This document shows, one piece after another, positions 8,516 through 15,442 of a DNA stretch of 15,442 bases. Source of the DNA: Mucidula mucida (lineage: Eukaryota; Basidiomycota; Agaricomycetes; Agaricales; Physalacriaceae); assembly GCA_015501055.1 (NCBI GenBank), contig JADNYV010000795.1:1-15442 (forward strand), given 5' to 3'. The notes below the pieces were generated by a model. The model ran no database searches. It saw nothing but the letters and a program-made list of their open reading frames with translations, and was not told the origin of the DNA. How positions within the stretch are numbered: position 1 is the stretch's first letter; each line of letters opens with the position of its first letter. Made by a program: the position numbers and the translations under genes.

Positions 8516-9937
8516 ATGCTCAAGCGGATGACGACTCGCCTCGGCTCGCACTTTCACAAAGACGAGCTTCCATCCCAGATGACCCCGTCCATATACTCCT
8601 CGTCCTCGTCGAGCATCCTCTCCAGCACCTTCGATCGTCGGGGCTCGCTGGCGACAAATACTACGGGCCGAACATCCATTAGCGAATACCCCAAATACAT
8701 CAGTGGCGGGAACTATGCCGACCAGGTCACGTTCGACCTGACCAACATGGGCGCCGCGATATTACCGGCTGCTACTGCTCGTCCAAAGGGCACGTATCGC
8801 CTTACGGACTTCATCATCCAGCGTACTTTGGGCACCGGCAGCTTTGGACGCGTACATCTAGGTACGTACCGCCTCGCTTCTCGCCTACGATGGCATCTCA
8901 CTTCCGTCCAGTTCGAAGCAAACACAATCTTCGCTTCTACGCTATCAAGGTGCTCAACAAAGAAAAGATCGTTCGGATGAAGCAGGTCGAACACACCAAC
9001 AACGAGGCTCGCATCCTCGACCTAGTCCAGTGCCCGTTCATCATCAACATCTGGGGCACTTTCCAGGATACTGCCAATCTCTACATGGTCATGGACTTTG
9101 TCCCTGGCGGAGAACTCTTTACACTCTTGCGCCGATCCGGGGTATGCTTCTTCCATCCCTAGTTCATCCCTTAATCTAATCGCTTTCCCTCCGTAGCGTT
9201 TTCCAGACCCTGTCGCGAAATTCTACGCTGCCGAAGTCGTGCTCGCGCTCTGCTACATGCATGACCGGCAAATCGTCTACCGGGATCTCAAGCCTGAAAA
9301 TATACTCCTAAACCACGACGGTCACATCAAAATCACCGACTTTGGATTCGCAAAAAATTGCAAAATCACCTGGACGTTATGCGGTACGCCCGACTACCTC
9401 GCGCCCGAGATAATTGGGCAGCAACGGTATGGGAGCAGTGTCGACTGGTATGCGCTGGGTGTGCTCATTTACGAGATGCTCTCCGGACTGCCCCCATATC
9501 ACACCGCTGATGGAAACCCGGTGGTCCTGTACGAGAAGATTGCGAGAGGGCCAGCATTTATCCAGTGGCCGCCTGTTATTGACCCGCGCGCGAGACATCT
9601 CATCGAACACTTGATGGAGACGGATCCCTCGCGGCGGTATGGGAACTTGATTGGGGGACACCAGGACATCTACCACCATCCATGGTTTACGGAGGTTGAT
9701 TGGAACATGTTGGGGAGCCGGTCGATAACGGCGCCTTATTTGCCCAAGATAGCAGGAGACGGGGACGCGAGCGCGTCAGTGCTTTCGTTTGATGTCACTT
9801 TTTTTTCTGACGACTGGCGTAGATTTGACCGATACCCGGAGGACGCAGCAAGTCAGGCTTACGGGCAAAGGACAGAAGATCCGTACGGTAGCGAGTTCCC
9901 GAACTTTGAGTATACGAGTCCTGCGTTCGCGATGTAA
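8516..9937 (+). CDS. cAMP-dependent protein kinase (PKA) catalytic subunit
   Basis: An AGC-family Ser/Thr kinase that phosphorylates targets when cAMP releases it from its regulatory subunit. In fungi it controls growth, nutrient sensing and development. Exons are 8516-8861, 8912-9141, 9197-9774 and 9823-9937, giving 422 residues. Residues 1-95 are a Ser-rich, probably disordered N-terminus. The kinase domain shows the glycine loop GTGSFGRV (106-113), ATP-binding Lys128 in FYAIK, the catalytic loop YRDLKPEN (Asp222), DFG (Asp240), and an activation loop [14 protein letters not shown] with the phosphorylatable Thr250. The AGC C-tail follows: APYLPKI, GDAS, FDRYPED, YG and DPYG, ending with the hydrophobic motif FPNF. 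The last intron (9775-9822, GTCAGT...GCGTAG, with CTGAC as branch point) is 48 nt and stop-free. Reading through it gives 438 residues with a 16-residue insert where PKA proteins have none, so I treat it as an intron. The start is uncertain: in-frame ATGs at 8528 and 8579 are alternatives. Confidence 0.93.
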
Positions 9938-10984
9938 CGTGAGGCAGGAGTACATTGCTTTTGTTCGCCAAAATGATTGCCAGGAGGGCATGATAGTCCT
10001 TGTTATACCACTGTTATTATGGATAGGCACGATGTACTATGAACGGACTGTCAAAAGTTTTGCATATTATAATTTATTAGTGTATGTACTTTCATATTTG
10101 CAACAATGGGATTTTTGGAATGACTTGGCCAGGACTGACCAGATTGTGTTGCCTGATATCCAATAATAATAGCGCGAATACGGAAGCCGGGTTTGCATCC
10201 TTAATGGGAGCAAAACATTACTGTGAATAACGGAGACTCCAGCACATTTACTGCGCCACACCATCAGTCGAGAAAGCTCACCACGAATGCTTCGCTAGTA
10301 TGACCCGCTGCATCTGCGACTGGCGTTCGGGCTTTACAACTTGGACTATCCTTTCTCCGACGACACTACAATGAGCTAGCTGAGCCATCGCTGAGTTAGA
10401 TCGAATATGACGGACGTGCTTGATCTCCTCACGATGTACCGGTTATCAGCCACACGAGAGGTTTAGTAAGAGACGACATTGTGTTCTTGTCTAGAGGTAC
10501 ACCTCCACTTTATGCAAAAAAAGGTACTACACAGGACGACTTTATGCGAAACACCTCACCAATACACTGGCATACTATGGTCTGTCTTCTCTGAGCGCTG
10601 AGTCCGAATGATGCAAGTGGTGTTTGATAGTGCATGTGTATTTAGTTCACAGCATCCAACGGGCTCATCTAAACACCAACGAGTGATAACCCATGTCATG
10701 TGTCGTCTTGATAGATTGAACGGTGTACAGTCCCATGAACTTCGATGATATATCGAAGTCTCGGGGTAAATGCGGTCAAGTTACGATCTGAAATTGGAAC
10801 CGAGGACAACTGGAGTTCATATTTTGACAAAGTTTTTTCGCTTTCAAGTTCTATAGGAGGCACAGGCATTTACGAGTCACTGGTTTTAGTTTTGATTCTG
10901 CGAGTGCGGGTGGACGGTTTAGGATAGCCGTCCTCGTTTAAGCCTATAGTGAACATCAGTTGCTATCTCATAACAGATACAAAT
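9938..10984. other. Intergenic region between convergent PKA and APH-like genes
   Basis: About 1 kb with both flanking genes pointing into it, so it holds both 3' UTRs. An AATAAT run near 10161-10169 may serve polyadenylation of the PKA transcript. Two short inverted repeats are seen at 10739-10759 and 10912-10933. Short open frames lack coding character and I recognise no gene. Confidence 0.5.
10739..10759. repeat. Perfect 8-bp inverted repeat
   Basis: ACTTCGAT and ATCGAAGT are separated by 5 nt (GATAT). They could form a small hairpin. It lies in gene-free DNA and its role is unknown. Confidence 0.5.
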
Positions 10985-11830
10985 CTACACACCGAGGCTT
11001 GGCTCACCCACCATCCACAGACAGGAGGATACTACAGCCATTGAGTATAAGTGAGAACTGCACGACAAGCCCAAAGCCGTGATCATGTCCTCAGATAGCG
11101 TATACGCCACAAAAGATTCGGGCAACACCCCTACGTCCTGGAAATCCATCAGCACCGTGTTCCCGTGCTCGTCAACGCCAAAGTTGCTGGAGTCCATGTC
11201 GGCCTGCATGAACATTAGGCGTTCCCCGCTTAGACTGACAGAGTTCACTGGGTTCGTAGCCAAACGCGAGAGTAGCATGCGCGCCTAGACCATATTACGT
11301 GGCGTTAGTGGATGGAGATAATATAAACATAGACGCACTTTCTCCATGTAACGCTCAAGGGCTTCGATGCTCGAGAAAACTAGAGGCGCCTCGTAGTCCT
11401 TGAAAAAGCGATGTCGGATGGGGCCTCCCCCCAAAGGACCAAATTTATGACCGGGAGGAGCTGGAACTCCCATAAGCCACCTGACAGCCTCTGTCATCCT
11501 CTCGGGAAGGTCTAGAGGGGCGTCCGCGAGGGTGATATACTCCATGACCAGATACATAAACTCATGGCCTCCAAAGTCGTGTACAAAGTGATGTATCACT
11601 TTCGCAATGCGCAGTGGCGTACTATCTGCGTGAGCTTGGGCGTACTCGGAGATGTAGATTTGGGTTGCAATTTCAGGCCAGAAATCCCGGGGGTGGTTAT
11701 ACTTGACAAAGTATTTGGTACCGATGGATAGACAGCGGCGGAAGTCTTTGTCCCTCCAGTGCGCTTCCTCGTGTGTTGTACAAGTGTCCACGACGATGGC
11801 CTCGAGATCGGCTTGTTCGATAGACGACAT
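10985..11830 (-). CDS. APH-like kinase-fold protein (aminoglycoside phosphotransferase superfamily)
   Basis: Two exons, 11830-11339 and 11284-10985, with a 54-nt intron (GTGCGT...GTCTAG, phase 0), encode 263 residues. The N-lobe has IGTKYFVKY, with Lys43 as candidate ATP-binding residue, then PEIATQIYISEY (Glu53), and LVMEYI as the hinge. A family signature follows (WLMGVPAPPGHKFGPLGGG ... RHRFFKDYEAPL). The C-lobe holds a Brenner-like loop QADMDSSN (Asp193, Asn198) and a metal-binding MDFQDVG (Asp211). This is the layout of APH/choline-kinase-like folds. The same signature is common in expanded basidiomycete families of unknown substrate. The usual His of HxD is Gln191 here. The start is uncertain: an upstream in-frame ATG at 11878 adds 16 residues, but I favour MSSIEQAD at 11830, where homologs as I recall begin. 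The role is not antibiotic resistance by default; it is simply unassigned. Confidence 0.8.
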
Positions 11831-12703
11831 GTCAGATGGGGTGGATGATGCATAGAGGGGGCCATAAGAGTGCAGCATAATGCCAGAAGAGAAGCTTTGT
11901 CGAAAGCGACAGACAACCACGACGCCTCAGACCAAGACACTTAGATAACGGTAAGGATAGGAGGATTCGGCACACACGACGGCGGACGTAGAAAGGATTG
12001 GTACGTACGTAGAAGAGGATCCAAAGAGCACTTTGGTCGAAGGTAAAAAGCACTACCGGCCACAGAGACTACATGAAATGGAATGACATTGAGTACGCAG
12101 ATGGATGGCAATAGGAGTGTCACATATCACGATCCTTCCGGCCGATCAGAGCTGCCAAGCTTTTCCTCGACCACGAGGATTCCACGAGAACGGACGCAAT
12201 ATTTACCATGGACACAGCTGCGTGCGCCGTAACGTGGTGGCGCCCTTGACCTCGCCAGCACATCGGGAGCGATATGGGCACTGCTCCATATAGAGCAAAG
12301 GTTTAACCGTAACACTCAATTTGACCCATAGCACCTACCAAAGGTTACGCCCAGCGGAAACATGTCAGGCTCTAGGAACTTAAGGCACGATACTGGTTAG
12401 GGAACGACTTTCGCCAACGCCCTGGACCGTTTCTCGTTCATAACTACGTTTCCGTGGAATACCTTCACGGTATCACGTTCCTGTAAATTCTAGCTCTTCG
12501 CTGATTCCTGACTTCATCTGGACCGCTCGCAGGCCGCCGCCTAGTAACGCGTTTCCCCAAGCCAAACTGCTATAAAAGAGACGCCCAAGAGAGATGTTCA
12601 GACATCAAACCGCACCTTCACTCTCTTGCAGCTCTTCTCTCATTTTCTCTCTGTCTTTTACACACGCCAGTCGTTGTTGAATTCCTTATCTCATTCTCAC
12701 AAA
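11831..12703. other. Divergent promoter region between the APH-like and pectate lyase genes
   Basis: This 0.87-kb interval drives two genes outward. On the plus side it contains a TATA box and a pyrimidine-rich leader next to the pectate lyase start. Open frames on either strand are short and not gene-like. I looked for carbon-repressor (CreA/Cre1-type SYGGRG) sites in part of it and found none I would claim. Confidence 0.45.
12571..12576 (+). promoter_or_regulatory. TATA box and CT-rich leader of the pectate lyase gene
   Basis: TATAAA stands 133 nt upstream of the ATG. It is followed by a strongly pyrimidine-rich tract at about 12617-12660. This arrangement is typical of highly expressed, inducible fungal secreted-enzyme genes. 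Confidence 0.6.
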
Positions 12704-13972
12704 ATGAAGTGGCTCTACTCTGCTGTTACTCTCCTCTCTGTCCAGCTTGCTATGGTACGTGTCTAAGTGAGTTCAACCAAGAATTCCTGTACACTGACAG
12801 CGCTGCTAGGCTGCTCCCCCTCTTCGCAAACGCGTTGATGCTGAGGAGGCCTGCTCTGTCGGTTATTGCACCTTGAATGGCGGGTATGTCGCATCCAAAT
12901 GTCTGAGCGCGTCTGTGCTCACCAAAAAAATCAGAACCACAGGTGGCGCTGGTGGCTCAACCACGACTGTCACAACTCTGGACGACCTCATTGCTGCCGT
13001 TTCCGGCGATGATGCCAAGATTGTCATCATCGACGGCGAAATCACTGGCAATGAAGTCGTTAAGATTGGTTCCAACACCTCTGTTCTGGGTACCTCTAGC
13101 GCATGTAAGGGTTCTTTTTTCTTGCTCTTCAAAGCCCGACGTACTGAGTATGTCCTCAGCGCTCGTCGGTGTTGGTCTCCGCGTCTACAAGGAAGAGAAC
13201 GTCATTATCCGCAACATCGCAATCTCCAAGGTTCTCGCCGAGGCTGGTGATGCGGTTGGCGTGCAAGAAAGTAACCAAGTCTGGGTTGACCACTTGGACC
13301 TTTCCAGTGACCGCGACCACGATAAGGACTTGTAGGTTCTCTAACTATCAATTGTCGAAGCCTACTGACCGTATTGTGCAGCTATGATGGTCTTCTTGAT
13401 GTCACCCACGGATGCAGCGGTGTTACGCTCTCGTACAACTACCTCCATGACCACTGGAAGGCCTCCTTGGTCGGCCATTCCGACAGCAATGGCTCTGAAG
13501 ATGCGGCTCTCCGCGTCACTTATTACGGCAACTTCTTTGAGAATCTGAACTCTCGTGGCCCGTCCTTCCGCTTCGGCCAAGGTCACATCTTCAACAACTA
13601 TTACAGCAGCGTGAGCGATGGTATCAACACGCGTGACGGTGCCGAGCTTCTAGTCGAGAACAACGTCTTCGTTGGTATGTCGTCTGCCTTGGTCATAACC
13701 ACGCATACAGGCTAATCTCTTTGACTCAGACTCTAAGAAGCCTCTTTACTCCACCGACGAGGGCTTCGCTGTTGCCTCCGGCAATGGTACGTGTTAGTTT
13801 GGATCTTTGCTTTGCTATACTGATCGTGTATCAAGACTTCGGAGACGGCGAGAACGCTGCGGAGGAGGGTTCCATCACCGCCTCTGACCTCGGTTACGAC
13901 TACGACTTGATTGCGACCACCAGTGTTGCCAGCGATGTCCAGTCCAACGCTGGCCAGACTCTCGACTTCTAA
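12704..13972 (+). CDS. Secreted pectate lyase, polysaccharide lyase family 1
   Basis: Cleaves de-esterified pectin (polygalacturonate) by calcium-dependent beta-elimination outside the cell. Seven exons encode 317 residues: 12704-12754, 12810-12883, 12935-13104, 13160-13331, 13382-13674, 13730-13786 and 13836-13972. Introns are 49-55 nt and all phases close; the last acceptor is AAG. Residues 1-17 are a signal peptide (MKWLYSAVTLLSVQLAM). They are followed by a short propeptide ending in the Kex2-type site RKR (23-25). The parallel beta-helix carries VWVDHLDLSSDRDHDKD (139-155), YDGLLDVTHG (157-166) with calcium-binding acidic residues, and DHWKASLVGHSD (179-190) with Lys182. It also carries NSRGPSFRFG (212-221), with Arg214 and Arg219 as the RxPxxR catalytic arginines. 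The C-terminus GQTLDF matches fungal PL1 enzymes. The length is normal and no lesion is seen. It closely resembles Aspergillus-type PL1 pectate lyases (recalled, not searched). Confidence 0.95.
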
Positions 13973-13989
13973 GCGCATCGTCGCGTTTT

Positions 13990-14043
13990 CTGGCGATGGA
14001 GTTAGGCCGGCCTATCACACTCTTCTTCTTCGACCATCGCCAG
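13990..14043 (+). repeat. Stem-loop in the pectate lyase 3' UTR
   Basis: A perfect 10-bp inverted repeat, CTGGCGATGG (13990-13999) and CCATCGCCAG (14034-14043), starts 18 nt after the stop codon. The 34-nt loop contains a second perfect palindrome, AGGCCGGCCT (14004-14013). This could be a 3' UTR structure affecting mRNA stability or processing. Function is inferred only. Confidence 0.6.
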
Positions 14044-14657
14044 CTCCTCTTGTTTATTGATTGCTATTGCCTGGTCAAGAGCTGCAGTGTTGCTGGCATA
14101 CCTATCACTATTTTCGAACTTGCTTGAAAGCGTTGCCTCGAGTAGTGGTACAACACATTTTTACACCTGGGTACGTCGAGGTGGTGAAGCGTAGGATAAC
14201 ATGTATTGTGCATTTGCGGAATTTCAATGGATACTTTGAACTTGGTATCTTAGGTTTGATGATGGTATTCGAAGCGAAGTCTACCGGTTGACGATCGTCC
14301 GGCTAATTCTGATTGACCACGTCTTGCCGTCTATCAAGCATGTCTTGAAGAAGGCGTAGCATATGAGAAGGAGTTCTTTCGCGTCTGACAAGTTTCCGAA
14401 TGCTGTCCAGAACTGGTTAATTCCACCCCGTTCGGTAAGGCGCTTAGTTCTTGATCTCCGATGGAACAGCGCCAACTCGTCTGGTTCCCGTTCTTTTACC
14501 CCTCAACACCGTATAAAGTATACATACATGGCAGGAGTGACAATATACAGACAACAAATAAATAGTACAGGTGTCCGGTTGATAACGCAGTTATCGTCGA
14601 TACAAATTTACAACTTTGTATGCTACTTTGTCCTGGGAGTAGCTTGGCTCGTTCTCG
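14044..14657. other. Intergenic region between convergent pectate lyase and right C2H2 genes
   Basis: This region should hold the 3' ends of both flanking transcripts. I see AT-rich stretches near 14511-14570 (AATAAATAG) but no gene, repeat family or RNA gene. Confidence 0.45.
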
Positions 14658-15442
14658 CTATACAGTATGCTTGGTACGAATGTGCCTCCCAAGAGACGAG
14701 TCGTCCGCGTATTGTTTGGCACATCTTTCACAAGTAAATACGTGAAACTTGTGTTTACTCTCGACGTGCTCTATCAAATGATGAGCAATGACACCAGATG
14801 AGTCGAAGATACTCACTGTTACGAGCACTGTTGGTGGTGAAGTCGGCGGCACATTCTGGACAAATGTGTGTTGCTGGATGTTTGCGCCTCTCTAAAATGA
14901 CTTTCTGTTCTCTCCCGCGACGCCTCGGATTGGCAAAGTCGCGCTCGTTGTGCAGCGCGCCGCTCGCTCCGTGTGAAGTCGACGAACTGCCGCTGGTCAA
15001 AGCGCTAGAGACTGAACTCGCGTAGCCGCCGTTGATATCATCAAGTAGCACCTCTGCTGGCAATAAAGACGTCAGGCCGCCCTGGATGGGAGGCTGTGGG
15101 GGGTGCTGAGGAGCGGTGTTGAATGTATTTCTGTGTCAATCGCAGTTAGAACATTGTTCGAAAAGAGTGAATGGTCACTTACGTTTGAAGACCCGTATAC
15201 GATCGATCGTATGATTGCGCCCAGGGAGCGACGAAAGACCCAAATGGACTGGCGGGGTCAGAGATACGACCTGCAGGATTGTCCGCCGCTCCTACAACTG
15301 GCCATGCATCGATGTCCGTCGGCAGCATAGATGACACGTCCCCACCGACATAGCTTTGGGATTGCGCCACAGGAATCGGACGCGTACTCCAAACGTTGCC
15401 AGTGCCATCTGGTGCGTCGAAGCAGCCATGGTGAGGTATTTG
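14658..15442 (-). CDS. C2H2 zinc-finger protein, 3' part (runs off the right edge)
   Basis: Three exons are visible: 15442-15183 (open to the edge), 15130-14817 and 14770-14658. They are separated by introns of 52 and 46 nt and are in phase throughout. The visible product is 228 residues ending in a TAG stop. The N-terminal part is Pro/Ser/Gly-rich and probably disordered. A basic segment (PRRRGREQKVILERRKH) precedes the fingers and may be a nuclear signal. Finger 1 is C-x2-C-x12-H-x4-H (CPEC ... KHVESKH), split by a phase-1 intron directly before the first His. Finger 2 is C-x2-C-x12-H-x4-H (CERC ... RHIRTKH). The protein ends three residues later. It is a likely DNA-binding regulator with unknown targets. 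Intron placement and finger layout match the C2H2 gene at the left edge. An ATG at 15429 in another frame does not continue, so the true start lies beyond the window. Confidence 0.74.

Noticed and set aside
9775..9822. Reading the 48-nt segment as PKA coding sequence
   Set aside because: It has donor, branch and acceptor signals, and removing it restores the spacing between GDAS and FD-YPE known from PKA C-tails; kept as an intron in the model but flagged as a finding.
9789..10166. Open plus-strand frame over the 3' end of the kinase gene
   Set aside because: It overlaps the PKA intron and last exon in another frame and continues into the 3' UTR. It has no coding character.
11941..12315. Several short minus-strand frames upstream of the APH-like gene
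   Set aside because: They overlap one another in different frames, are 60-73 codons long, and lie in the divergent promoter region.
12873..13250. Open frame across pectate lyase introns
   Set aside because: It is read-through of introns 2 and 3; the spliced model matches PL1 enzymes continuously.
14363..14737. Open plus-strand frame between the pectate lyase and right C2H2 genes
   Set aside because: It runs antisense into the last finger exon. Its composition is not protein-like and no family is recognised.

Overview
The window reads as nuclear DNA of a filamentous basidiomycete, most likely a mushroom-forming Agaricomycete. The evidence is many short GT-AG introns (about 44-65 nt) in most protein genes, TATA-like boxes and CT-rich leaders, an intron-containing nuclear tRNA, and families typical of these fungi: a DUF6697-like protein, an APH-like 'WLMxVPAP' kinase-fold protein and a PL1 pectate lyase. 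I see no prokaryotic operon, CRISPR array, viral gene or recognisable transposon. All gene models come from manual splicing. Exon phases were checked for every main gene, and they close exactly except in the DUF6697 gene.

Layout. (1) 1-1373, minus: 5' part of a C2H2 zinc-finger gene that leaves the window inside or just after an intron. (2) 1374-3313: mostly gene-free, with one stretch of weakly gene-like open frame. (3) 3314-3394, plus: tRNA-Gln(CUG) with a tiny intron. (4) 3713-4175, minus: small single-pass membrane protein. (5) 4499-6249, minus: DUF6697-like protein with a coiled-coil N-terminus and apparent reading-frame damage. (6) 6254-6479, plus: tentative 53-aa gene head-to-head with it. 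(7) 6758-7968, plus: six-exon nuclear-type protein with a Zn2Cys6-like cysteine cluster. (8) 8516-9937, plus: catalytic subunit of cAMP-dependent protein kinase (PKA). (9) 9938-10984: gene-free. (10) 10985-11830, minus: APH-like kinase-fold protein. (11) 12704-13972, plus: secreted PL1 pectate lyase in seven exons. (12) 14658-15442, minus: 3' part of a second C2H2 gene, paralogous in architecture to the first.

There is no obvious pathway cluster. The genes are a mix of signalling (PKA), secreted plant-wall degradation (pectate lyase), putative regulators (two C2H2 proteins and a Zn2Cys6-like protein) and lineage-specific proteins of unknown role. The most useful second-look points are a frame-preserving 48-nt intron in the PKA C-tail, the matching C2H2 genes at the two window ends, the frame disruptions in the DUF6697 gene, and a strong stem-loop just after the pectate lyase stop codon. 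I did not find a convincing undescribed multi-gene system.
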